From Rhizocola hellebori (GTDB taxonomy: Bacteria; Actinomycetota; Actinomycetes; Mycobacteriales; Micromonosporaceae), in assembly GCF_016862955.1 (NCBI RefSeq), contig NZ_BONY01000018.1, forward strand, positions 1-64,000: a DNA stretch of 64,000 bases, written 5' to 3'. Shown here piece after piece: positions 26,406-34,501 of this stretch (within the stretch, counting starts at the first letter, position 1; every line of letters begins with the position of its first letter). A model generated the notes under the pieces. The model made no database searches and was not told the origin of the DNA. It saw only the letters and a program-made list of their open reading frames with translations. Both the position numbers and the translations under genes were made by a program.

Positions 26406-27776
26406 GTGGAGATTCAACAAGAACGCGCACCCCGCATGCCCCGTGGCCGCGCCGTGAACCGAGCGCTGTCACGCGGCCGGCGCCTCATGATCCTCCTCAC
26501 CGCGGCCGTCACTGCACTCGCCGGCAGCGTGGTCGTCCAGCAGCAGCCCGCACAAGCTGCGTGGAACCTCGTGTGGGCCGACGAGTTCAACGGGTCCGGC
26601 GCGCCCAGCAGCGCCAACTGGAACTACAACGTCGGCAACGGCCTCAACCCCGGCCTCAATGCTTTCGACGGCTGGGGCAACGGCGAGTGGGAGTGGTACC
26701 GCCCCGAGAACTGCACGCAGTCCGGCGGCAACCTCGTGATGCGCGCCAACTGGCTCACGACGCCAATCGTGGTCAACGGCCGCAACTTCTACCAGACGTC
26801 GTGTCGCATGACGACGGACACCAAGAGGTCCTTCCAATACGGCCGTATCGAGGCGCGCATGGCGCTCCCGACCGCCACCGGCTCGTGGCCGGCTTTCTGG
26901 ATGCTCGGTGACTCGTGCGACGAGACATCCACGAGCGCCTACAACCCGGCGCAGACCTACTACGACCGCCTGCCCACCAACTGGGCCAGTTGCGGCGAGG
27001 TCGACATCATGGAACACGCGAACGCGAACGCGACCGTCACGAACAACATCTTCTGGGATGTGCGGACCGGCGTGTTCCCGTGGACAGCGGGTCAGAACGC
27101 CAACTACGTCGCGAACCCCGCCGTCAACAACGCCGCGGCCTTCCACGTCTATGCGATCGAGTGGACGGCCGCGCAGATCCGCTGGTACATCGACGGTGTG
27201 CAAACGCACGTGATCGACACGACACCGGCGACCTTGGAAGAGTTCCGCAAGCCGTTCCACCTCATCTTCAACCTGGCGCTGGGCGGCACGTACCCCGGAC
27301 AGAACCCCGTGCAGGGCCAGTTCCCGCTCACCGCATCGATCGACTACGTGCGCTACTACCAGGACGGCGGGAGCACGCCGGGTGGGCCCTCGACGCAGAT
27401 CAACGGGCCGGGCGGCAAGTGCGTGGACGTGGCCGGAAACGACACGGGCGGCAATGGCGCGGCCGTGCAGCTGTGGACGTGCCAGGGGTCTGCTGTTTCG
27501 CAGGACCAGCAGTGGAGCTGGGACGGCCAGACCCTGCGCACGCTGGGCCGGTGCCTCGACGTCAACGGCGCGGGTACGGCCAACGGCACGAAGGTGCAGC
27601 TCTGGGACTGCAACGGCACCGGCGCACAGAACTGGGTCCAGGAAGGTAACCGGTTGCGCAATCCGAACTCCAACAAGTGCCTGGACTCCCCGGGAGGCTC
27701 GACGGCGGACGGCGCGCGACTGCAAATCTGGGACTGCAACGGAACGGCCGCACAGTACTTCGTGAAGGCCGCGTGA
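26406..27776 (+). CDS. Secreted GH16 beta-1,3-glucanase with ricin-B lectin domain
   Basis: 456 residues from GTG 26406, with AAGGG upstream; an ATG at 26307 would overlap the operator palindrome, so I prefer the shorter start. A signal peptide (LMILLTAAVTALAGSVVV) precedes a GH16 catalytic domain with the E-x-D-x-x-E motif in CGEVDIMEH (about Glu198, Asp200, Glu203); FNLALGG and YVRYYQ mark the end of the jelly roll. A Thr/Pro/Gly linker leads to a C-terminal ricin-type beta-trefoil with QxW-type repeats (QQW, QNW, QYF) and CLDVNG/CLDSPGG. It should cut laminarin or similar beta-1,3-glucan outside the cell, with the lectin binding the polymer. Both catalytic acids are present. Single-gene unit with its own operator and terminator. 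Confidence 0.9.
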   Translation: MEIQQERAPRMPRGRAVNRALSRGRRLMILLTAAVTALAGSVVVQQQPAQAAWNLVWADEFNGSGAPSSANWNYNVGNGLNPGLNAFDGWGNGEWEWYRPENCTQSGGNLVMRANWLTTPIVVNGRNFYQTSCRMTTDTKRSFQYGRIEARMALPTATGSWPAFWMLGDSCDETSTSAYNPAQTYYDRLPTNWASCGEVDIMEHANANATVTNNIFWDVRTGVFPWTAGQNANYVANPAVNNAAAFHVYAIEWTAAQIRWYIDGVQTHVIDTTPATLEEFRKPFHLIFNLALGGTYPGQNPVQGQFPLTASIDYVRYYQDGGSTPGGPSTQINGPGGKCVDVAGNDTGGNGAAVQLWTCQGSAVSQDQQWSWDGQTLRTLGRCLDVNGAGTANGTKVQLWDCNGTGAQNWVQEGNRLRNPNSNKCLDSPGGSTADGARLQIWDCNGTAAQYFVKAA

Positions 27777-27801
27777 CGGCCCGCCAAGGGGCACGCTGAC
27801 G

Positions 27802-27841
27802 GGTCAGGGCGCGGGAGCGGATAGGCTCCCGCGCCCTGACC
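27802..27841 (+). terminator. Terminator of the glucanase gene
   Basis: A perfect 17-bp stem (27802-27818 with 27825-27841) and a 6-base loop, 25 bases after the stop codon. No T-run. Confidence 0.8.
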
Positions 27842-27934
27842 GCACGTTCCGGGATACGACTCGCGCCAGGGTCACCACGGTGCTGACGAAGGCGGGCCGT
27901 CGACGCCGGGTTTGGGATCCGGGTCCAAGAGATC

Positions 27935-28210
27935 ATGGCCGCTTTCGCGGCACCGCGGCTGCGTCAGCCCGATCTCGTGGAGCAGGCGATGGCAGATCAG
28001 GCCATCGCGCTGATCGAAACAGTCGACACCGAAACGTCCAACATCGACACTCTTGCGACCACGCTGGACACGCTGTATCGCGGGCCGTTCCCGATGCCGA
28101 AACATCGACACAATGTTCTTCCTTACCCGAACTTGCCCGGTGCTCATGGATGGGATGGTGCCCGGTGGAGCTACTGATGTCGATCGTCGCCGATGCCCGT
28201 GACTGTCAAG
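27935..28210 (+). pseudogene. IS110-family transposase fragment (central region)
   Basis: The frame from 27935 reads AAFAAPRLRQPDLVEQAMAD then QAIALIETVDTETSNIDTLA. This matches the middle helical region of one IS110 subgroup (LRQP..VE.AMG.QA.ALL..L), just before the SFPGLG motif. What follows (LPYPNLPG, then ADARDCQGVA in another frame) looks like a decayed SFPGLG...FADARGLKAYAG. Both ends are missing. It belongs to a different subgroup from the 4338-5546 element. Confidence 0.5.
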
Positions 28211-28347
28211 GAGTGGCTTGACTGCGCCGCGGGTCATCTGCGCAACGGACTGGAACTTCTTTCGTGGCGATGAGTTTCGCGCAGGATTGCCGTCTCAACA
28301 GTTAGGCGGCTGCTACCTGGATGCGGCTCGACGACGAGGACCCAGCA

Positions 28348-30009
28348 ATGACGACAATCGACGTTGCAGCCAAGGCGGGCAGGCGGGAGTGGCTGGCGCT
28401 GGCCGTGCTGTGTTTGCCCACCATGGTGGCGGCGGTGGACATCAACGTGATGTTCCTCGCGCTGCCGAAGGTGAGCGAGGACATGCGCGCCAACAGCACC
28501 GAGCAGCTTTGGATCACCGACATCTACGGCTTCCTCATCAGCGGCTTGCTGATCACGATGGGGACGCTAGGCGACCGGGTCGGGCGGCGGCGAGTGCTGC
28601 TTGCGGGCGGCGCGGCGTTCGTCATCGCATCGTTGTTGGCGGCCTACTCGACCTCAACCGAGATGCTGATCGTCTCCCGGGCCATGCTCGGCCTCGCGGG
28701 CGCCGCGGTGACCCCGTCGGTGCTGGCGATCATCCGCACCATGTTCCGCGACCCCAAGCAGATGGGCGTGGCGATGGGTGTCTGGGGCACCACGTTGATG
28801 GGCGGCATCGTGCTCGGCCCGGTCGTGGGTGGCCTGTTGCTGGGCGCGTTCTGGTGGGGTTCGATCTTCCTCATGGCGGTGCCGGTCATGGGTCTGCTGC
28901 TGGTGTTGGGCCCGCTGCTACTGCCCGAATCGCGCAATCTGACCGCCGGGCGGCTCGATGTGCTCAGCGTGCCGCTCTCGCTGGTGGCGATCTTGCCAGT
29001 CATATACGGCCTCAAGGAGGTGGGCCGCGCCGGCTGGGGGGCCGTTCCTGTCGTGGCCGTCCTGGTCGGCCTGGCTAGCGCGGTATTGTTCGTGGTCCGC
29101 CAGCGGCGTATCACCAACCCGCTGCTCGACCTGACTCTGTTCAGCAACCGGGCGCTGGCTGTCGCGGTGGTGCTGGCACTGCTCGCGCCGATGTTCTCCG
29201 GCGGCGTCACCCTGATGTCCACGCTTTACCTGCAGATGGTTGAAGGGCTGACACCCGCCCGGGTCGCGGTGTGGATGCTGCTGCCCTCGATCGCCATGAT
29301 CGTGTTCGGCAACTTCGCGGCCGGCGTGTCGCAGAAGGTGAAGCCGGCGATCGTGTTGGGCATCGCCGGGGTCTTCGCCGCGGTCGGCATGTTCATCGTG
29401 TCGCAAGTAGACACTGGTGGGTTGGGCATGCTGATGACCGGTCTGACCATCGCGTTGGCCGGGGGCGGGGCGCTGGGCATCCTGAGCGCCACCCTCATCA
29501 TGTCGTCGGTGCCGCCGGAGAAGGCCGGTTCGGCCGGGTCACTATCCGGCACGTTGGGAGAGTTCGGCACAGCCCTCGGCGTCGCGGTGCTGGGTGTGGT
29601 CGGCACGTCGATTTACCGGTCGCAAATTCAAGTGCCTGCCGGTGTACCGGATACCGCCGCGGGTGCCGCGCAGGAGAGTATCGCGGGCGCTGTACCGGTG
29701 GCGGCGCAGATCTCCGGCCCGGTCGCCGAGCAGCTGATGTCATCGGCGCGGCAGGCGTTCACCCATGGATTGAACGTGGTGGCGATGGTGGCGGTAGCGC
29801 TGTTCACGATCTTGGCAGTGCTGGCATTGGTGGGCCTACGACAGGTACCCACGACAAACGGGATGCCGATACCGGGTGGACCGCTGCCCGTTGCGGCTGA
29901 CGCCGAACCGGCAACGGGTCCGAAGGCGGGCTACCGGACACAGGGTCGTGGTAGCGTGCCGCCACCTGTGCCGACCATTGGCCCATCCGAGAGTGGGGCG
30001 CATTCGTGA
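28348..30009 (+). CDS. MFS drug exporter, DHA2 (14-helix) family
   Basis: 553 residues from ATG 28348 (GAGGA upstream). It has the DHA2 features: helix 1 ending in a DINVMFLALP motif (the usual D-x-TIVNVALP), the motif A loop GDRVGRRRVLLAG, motif C in helix 5 (MGGIVLGPVVGG), and about 14 hydrophobic segments, with a hydrophilic tail of about 60 residues. QacA/LfrA/SmvA-like proton-driven export of cationic or hydrophobic toxic compounds is expected. Its stop overlaps the start of an ECF sigma gene (GTGA), so the two are translated together; the sigma factor probably controls the module. It is one of three such exporter/sigma pairs in the window. Confidence 0.9.
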   Translation: MTTIDVAAKAGRREWLALAVLCLPTMVAAVDINVMFLALPKVSEDMRANSTEQLWITDIYGFLISGLLITMGTLGDRVGRRRVLLAGGAAFVIASLLAAYSTSTEMLIVSRAMLGLAGAAVTPSVLAIIRTMFRDPKQMGVAMGVWGTTLMGGIVLGPVVGGLLLGAFWWGSIFLMAVPVMGLLLVLGPLLLPESRNLTAGRLDVLSVPLSLVAILPVIYGLKEVGRAGWGAVPVVAVLVGLASAVLFVVRQRRITNPLLDLTLFSNRALAVAVVLALLAPMFSGGVTLMSTLYLQMVEGLTPARVAVWMLLPSIAMIVFGNFAAGVSQKVKPAIVLGIAGVFAAVGMFIVSQVDTGGLGMLMTGLTIALAGGGALGILSATLIMSSVPPEKAGSAGSLSGTLGEFGTALGVAVLGVVGTSIYRSQIQVPAGVPDTAAGAAQESIAGAVPVAAQISGPVAEQLMSSARQAFTHGLNVVAMVAVALFTILAVLALVGLRQVPTTNGMPIPGGPLPVAADAEPATGPKAGYRTQGRGSVPPPVPTIGPSESGAHS

Positions 30010-31109
30010 GCCGTCTGGAGGCCGAGCCCGGCCACGACGTGCGGGATGTCAAGCAAGCACCCGATAGGCCGGCGATGCGGGACCTCGACCAGGCGGCGTT
30101 CGCTTCGCTTGTCGAGGGACATCGCCGTGAGCTTCAGGTCCATTGCTATCGGATGCTCGGTTCGTTCGACGACGCCGAAGACCTGGTGCAGGAGACCTTC
30201 TTACGGGCGTGGCGCAAGCGTGAAGCGTTTGAGGGCCGGGCGTCGATACGTGCCTGGCTTTACCGCATTGCCACCAACGCGTGTTTGGACTTCCTCGACC
30301 GTAATCCCCGCCGGCCGGTCGCGCGTTCTGCCGGGTCCGCCGCCTTGACATCGGACTCGCCCGACGACGTCAACTGGCTTGAGCCCTACCCCGATCTGCT
30401 GCTCGAACCGGCGTTGCCGACCGACGCGGAGCCGGATGCCGCGCTGGTCGCTAAGGAAACCATCGAGCTGGCGTTCTTGGTCGCCATCCAGCATCTGCCA
30501 CCCAAACAGCGAGCCGCGCTAATCATGCGCGACGTGTTGGGCTGGCCGGCCAGCCAGACGTCGGCGGTACTGGGGTTAACGGTCGCCTCGGTCAACAGCG
30601 CACTACAACGCGCCCGGGCCACCCTCAAGGAGCACCTGCCGCCGCGTCGGCTGGAGTGGGCGCCCGCCGAAGACCCGACGCAGGCCGAACGAAGGTTGCT
30701 CCAGCGGTACATGTGGGTCTTCGAGCGGGCCGACGCCCAAGCGCTAGCCGAGCTGCTACACGAAGACGTCCGGGTGACAATGCCGATGCTGACGGCATGC
30801 ACACCGGGCATGCCCGATCCACTGTGGCTGGCCAGGGATCCGCTAGTGGCCGATCTGACGGCAGTGCTCGACCCGTCGTCACCTCGCTACCTGGGTCGAT
30901 GGCGCAGCATCCCCACCCGGGCCAACAGGCAACCGGCCGTGGCCCACTACGTGCAGCGGCCCGGTGACACATGGTATAGCCCGCAGAGTCTCGACGTGCT
31001 GCGGCCGGTCGACGGGCGCATCGCTGAGATCACCACGTTCGGCCCCAGCCGGTTCCCGGCATTCGGCCTGCCCGCAACCCTCGGGCAGGCCGAGACACTG
31101 ATGTCGTAG
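30006..31109 (+). CDS. ECF sigma factor with SnoaL-like C-terminal domain (SigG/TIGR02960-like)
   Basis: 367 residues from GTG 30006, overlapping the exporter's stop codon by four bases. Sigma region 2 is seen in LVEGHRRELQVHCYRMLGSF, DAEDLVQETFLRAWRKREAF and IRAWLYRIATNACLDFL; region 4 in LPPKQRAALIMRDVLGWPAS and VASVNSALQRARATLKEHLP. From about residue 220 a SnoaL-like (NTF2-fold) domain follows (RYMWVFERADAQALAELLHE, VRPVDGRIAEITTFGP-like end). Sigma factors of this group lack a separate anti-sigma factor and are thought to be regulated by the C-terminal domain. Translational coupling suggests it governs the adjacent exporter. Two other copies in the window are wrecked, so this is the only intact one of this type. 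Confidence 0.9.
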   Translation: MSRLEAEPGHDVRDVKQAPDRPAMRDLDQAAFASLVEGHRRELQVHCYRMLGSFDDAEDLVQETFLRAWRKREAFEGRASIRAWLYRIATNACLDFLDRNPRRPVARSAGSAALTSDSPDDVNWLEPYPDLLLEPALPTDAEPDAALVAKETIELAFLVAIQHLPPKQRAALIMRDVLGWPASQTSAVLGLTVASVNSALQRARATLKEHLPPRRLEWAPAEDPTQAERRLLQRYMWVFERADAQALAELLHEDVRVTMPMLTACTPGMPDPLWLARDPLVADLTAVLDPSSPRYLGRWRSIPTRANRQPAVAHYVQRPGDTWYSPQSLDVLRPVDGRIAEITTFGPSRFPAFGLPATLGQAETLMS

Positions 31110-31391
31110 CAGCTCAACAGAGGATCAGCACGCAGGCGCGATATGTCACCGGGTAGGTGGTGAACGTGGTTGGCGCTGCCGGTCAGGCTACGGCGCCGGG
31201 GTCCTTCCGGGTGACCGCTTCCGCTCACCATGGCTTACCGCGGGACAGTGTGGCAGCAACGCGGTCGGCGAACCTGTCCGCTAACCGTTAGGAGTGTGAG
31301 ACAGCGGCCGTGTGCATCGCACACTGGTGGCTGAGAACCTAACGCTGAGCTCACGGTCGGGCCTGCCCGCGTGGGCCGCCAACTGGTTCAT
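31110..31391. other. Convergent intergenic DNA, no gene supported
   Basis: No frame of good composition on either strand. No clear hairpin was found. Confidence 0.35.
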
Positions 31392-31793
31392 CTACGCGGC
31401 GACATCACGTGCTGGGTCTGGTGCTTCAGAGGCGGACTTGGCGACCTTGCCGTCGACGCCAGGACGTGGTGTGCCTGCCACTGTCACACAGATGCCGTAG
31501 ATCTTGCTGTGGTGGGTCCAGCCGTTGACGAGGCCGCGGTTGTTGCTGATCTGTACCTGTGCGTAGCCCCGGTCGACCACCGATACCCGGTGTAAGTAGA
31601 CGGTGCCCGTGACCTTGGCCAGCACGATGTCGCCGACCTCGACTTTGGCTGGGTTCACCGGCGCCACCACGACCAGATCGCGGCTATGGATGAGCGGGGC
31701 CATGGACGACCCTGTTGGTCGGAACTGGACTGTCTGGCCCGCCGCGACGCGGGCGGCAACGGCTTGCAGAATCCCCACGGGTACACCATCCAT
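31392..31793 (-). CDS. S24/S26-type peptidase-like protein
   Basis: About 133 residues from ATG 31793; the frame is open further to 31970 but that part is basic and unlikely to be translated. The core has the serine-site signature TGSSMAPLIHSRDLVVVAPV, then VEVGDIVLAKVTGTVYLHRV, a beta-barrel typical of LexA/signal-peptidase-like enzymes. The Ser is in GSSM. At the position of the usual Lys there is a His (YLHRV), as in the ER-type signal peptidases. There is no transmembrane anchor and no DNA-binding domain, so neither a signal peptidase nor a phage repressor fits perfectly. The substrate is unknown. Confidence 0.7.
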   Translation of the reverse strand: MDGVPVGILQAVAARVAAGQTVQFRPTGSSMAPLIHSRDLVVVAPVNPAKVEVGDIVLAKVTGTVYLHRVSVVDRGYAQVQISNNRGLVNGWTHHSKIYGICVTVAGTPRPGVDGKVAKSASEAPDPARDVAA

Positions 31794-32403
31794 GCCCTCA
31801 GCGTTCTCGCGCCACCGATTTTCGCCTCGCCTCGATCCGACCCGAAGCGAGCTAGGCGGATTCGTCTCTGTGGGCCGCGACCCGCCGCAGCGCTTCGTAT
31901 GCAGGACAAGGTGATTCGTGCCGGACAGTGATCGCGTGCGTAGCGACCCGGGTCGCCACGCTCCCACCAAGCCACGGACGTCAGTCGATCGCGTTGCTCG
32001 CTTCGATCGCGATCACTTATCGGTGCGGGTTCGGAAGTGATAGGTCATCAGAGGTGCGGGTAGATCAACGGTGTTGTTGTGCCGGGGCTGTTTGGTGGTG
32101 CAAATCCCAAGAACAAAAGGCCGATCGGCGATGACGGCAAGCGTGATTGCGGTGGAGGCGAGCCCTGTTGCTTTGGCCGGCCGAACTCGGGATACGACCC
32201 GGATCACTTGACAGGCGACGTAGGCCCGCCCCAGCAAGTCCAGGCTAGTCCCGAGGGCTGTCTGACGGCCGCGTCCTGCCAGATGGCAACCGTCGCCGAG
32301 AAAACCTTGAGCTTCGAGGTGGGCAGAATTGGCCAACTCCGTGTTGACAGCGCTGCGGCCGCTATTGTTGATCACGTCATCATCAACGGCTGAGCGGGGA
32401 ACG
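31794..32403. other. Stretch without a supported gene
   Basis: A plus-strand frame around 31982-32134 (QSIALLASIAITYRCGFGSD) resembles one near 25640 (EWIALLAALAIYVRCGFRDE), so both may be relics of one protein family. The inverted repeat GTTGAT-9-ATCAAC (32367-32387) lies just before the EAL gene and could be a regulatory site. Confidence 0.35.
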
Positions 32404-33675
32404 GTGACTGATCCGGCTGAAGCAGGCGAGTTCGAGAACATCATGGCGACGAAGGCCATCCGCCCGGTCTTCCAGCCGATCATTTCGTTGGCCACCAACC
32501 GGGTGGCCGGCTATGAGGCGCTTGCCCGCGGCCCGTCTGGCTCGACGCTCAGCACTCCCAGGGAGCTGTTCAGCCGCGCGCGGAACCTTGGACGCCTCGC
32601 TGATCTGGACTGGCTGGCCCAAGCCGCTGCCTACCGCGCCGCGTTGACCGCACAACTGCCGAAGGATGTACCTCTTTTCGTCAACGTGGAACCGTCTGCG
32701 TTGCGCAGCGCATGCCCGCCGAACCTGGCCCCGATCATCGATCAGGCGGCGCAGGAACTGCAGATCGTCATCGAGATTACGGAACGCTCTCTGGGCGACG
32801 ACCCGGCAGCTCTGCTGGAATCTGTTGCGCTCATGCGCGAACGGTCGGCTCGCATCGCGATCGACGACGTCGGCGTCAACCCGTCGAGCCTCGCTCTCAT
32901 GTCCCTTCTCGGTCCGGATGTCATCAAGATCGACCGTTCTGTCGTCCAGGGAAGGACTACCCGCGCGACAGCGAAAGTCGTCAACGCTGTCATGGCCGAG
33001 TCCGACCGCACCGGGGCGGTAATCCTCGCCGAGGGAATCGAAAACGAGGACCACCTCCGCACGGCCTTGTCCATGGGGGCAACCCTCGGGCAAGGATGGT
33101 TGTTCGGTCGGCCCGGGCCATTGCCCGCGCGACACGAACTTCCCGGCAACCACCTGCCCCGGCACGAACCAGCAAAGTCATCCGCCGGTACGCCTTTCGA
33201 CGTCGCCCAGCGGCGCCACACTCCCGTGCGCACCACCAAACAACGGCTACTGCCACTCAGCAACCACATCGAGGCAATGGGAAGCCAAGCACCCGAAGCA
33301 ATGGTCCTGCTCGCGACTTTCCAGCAACAGCAATACTTCGATGACGCCACCCGCCACCGATACACCGCCATGGCGGCCGGCGGCGCCCTCACCGCCGTCT
33401 TCGCGCAGGACATGCCCGCTGAACCCGCCAAAGGCATCCACGGCTGCCCGCTGGACCCAGCCGACCCGCTGATCGGCGAATGGACCGTCATCATCCTCAA
33501 CAGCTACTTCGCCGGCGCCCTGTTCGCCAAGGAAGTCCCGTCAGCACTCCCAGATCCGCAGCGCGAATTCGACATGATCGTCAGCTATGACCGCGCGACG
33601 ATTACCGAAGCGGCCCACCAACTGCTGCACCGGATGCCGCCGACCTCATCACCCGTCGAAAACGCGCAGGGATAG
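32404..33675 (+). CDS. EAL-domain protein with C-terminal DICT sensory domain
   Basis: 423 residues from GTG 32404 (GGGGA just upstream). The EAL domain spans about residues 15-260: FQPIISLATNRVAGYEALAR (the EAL motif), LFVNVEPSAL, IVIEITERSLGDD, RIAIDDVGV, DVIKIDRSVV, ILAEGIENEDHL and GQGWLFGRPGPLP. Metal-binding and catalytic residues, including the Glu of EAL, NVEP, EITE, DD and the Lys of IKID, are present, so cyclic-di-GMP hydrolysis is likely. The rest matches a DICT domain (ATFQQQQYFDDATRHRYTAM ... IGEWTVIILNSYFAGALFA), found in bacteria alongside c-di-GMP and two-component proteins and thought to be a sensor. Single gene; convergent with the next. Confidence 0.85.
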   Translation: MTDPAEAGEFENIMATKAIRPVFQPIISLATNRVAGYEALARGPSGSTLSTPRELFSRARNLGRLADLDWLAQAAAYRAALTAQLPKDVPLFVNVEPSALRSACPPNLAPIIDQAAQELQIVIEITERSLGDDPAALLESVALMRERSARIAIDDVGVNPSSLALMSLLGPDVIKIDRSVVQGRTTRATAKVVNAVMAESDRTGAVILAEGIENEDHLRTALSMGATLGQGWLFGRPGPLPARHELPGNHLPRHEPAKSSAGTPFDVAQRRHTPVRTTKQRLLPLSNHIEAMGSQAPEAMVLLATFQQQQYFDDATRHRYTAMAAGGALTAVFAQDMPAEPAKGIHGCPLDPADPLIGEWTVIILNSYFAGALFAKEVPSALPDPQREFDMIVSYDRATITEAAHQLLHRMPPTSSPVENAQG

Positions 33676-33680
33676 GGTAT

Positions 33681-34079
33681 CTATGTCAGCCGCGGGGGAA
33701 GATGAATCGTGCCGCTCTGCGGGTCATAGAGCACCAAGTCGTGACGTTGGGCAATCTCGATGAGCGTCGAGAGCATCGCGGCTGCGTGATCCCACACAAT
33801 GTTGAGCTCAATGACGGGAAGCTCCTCGTCGCCGACCAATGGCCAAGAGGCCCACGGCGAATCGACGTCGTTGCCGGCGCCATCGTAGGCGGGCCATCGG
33901 GAGCTGCACTCGTCGATCATCGCGCGCATACGAGCGGTGAGCGGCTGCTCCGGTAGATCTGATTCGAGGACCTCATAGATCGCCTCGACGGTCGGGACGT
34001 TGTCGGGGTCGAGAAGCATTAGGTCGAAACTCACCGAGGCAGGATGGCAGAGATCGTCTACCTCATCAACGGGCGTCAT
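33681..34079 (-). CDS. Small acidic protein, unknown (immunity-like)
   Basis: 132 residues from ATG 34079 (GTG 34034 is also possible; neither has a strong ribosome site). It has the layout of a group of small bacterial proteins that begin with DLMLLDPDN, carry a conserved W-P-Y/W pair (SSRWPAYDGAG), then IELNIVWDHAAAMLSTLIEI and end YDPQSGTIHLP. I recall these as hypothetical or immunity-type proteins, without a firm name. It converges on the EAL gene. Confidence 0.65.
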   Translation of the reverse strand: MTPVDEVDDLCHPASVSFDLMLLDPDNVPTVEAIYEVLESDLPEQPLTARMRAMIDECSSRWPAYDGAGNDVDSPWASWPLVGDEELPVIELNIVWDHAAAMLSTLIEIAQRHDLVLYDPQSGTIHLPPRLT

Positions 34080-34249
34080 GTGCCGAGCCGCATGAGCTTG
34101 CCCAGCGGGGCGACAAGGCCCTCGCTGTACGTTCTAGTACGCGTGCGTCGGTCGCGAGGAGAACATGCGGCACCGAGCAGGAGGCCGGGCCGATTACGGT
34201 CTGGCCCTGGCCGGGGCCAACGGCGAAACCACCTTCGGCATGGTGGAAA

Positions 34250-34423
34250 TCAGCCGAATTCCTCGGGCGCATCCTCGATTGACTCCCGGTAGAAGCGCAG
34301 GACATACGCGCGGTGGTCAAGATCGAAGAAGAGGGGCCGCCATAGCTCAGGCTTGGGTACCGGCTTGGCCGGGGCGTCGTCCAGGCCTATTGGTTGATTG
34401 TCATCGTTGTCGTCTGTGGGCAA
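34250..34423 (-). CDS. Possible small acidic protein (low confidence)
   Basis: The frame LPTDDNDDNQPIGLDDAPAK, PVPKPELWRPLFFDLDHRAY, VLRFYRESIEDAPEEFG ends at 34250. It is well composed, but only a TTG near 34423 could start it. It may be the 3' end of a lost gene. Confidence 0.3.
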   Translation of the reverse strand: MPTDDNDDNQPIGLDDAPAKPVPKPELWRPLFFDLDHRAYVLRFYRESIEDAPEEFG

Positions 34424-34501
34424 TTCGCCTAGCTTCGTGACGTAGCACCCATCACACCGAGTCGAGCGCCGCCTGGGTACCCCCTTTTGAATGGAGGCTT
34501 T

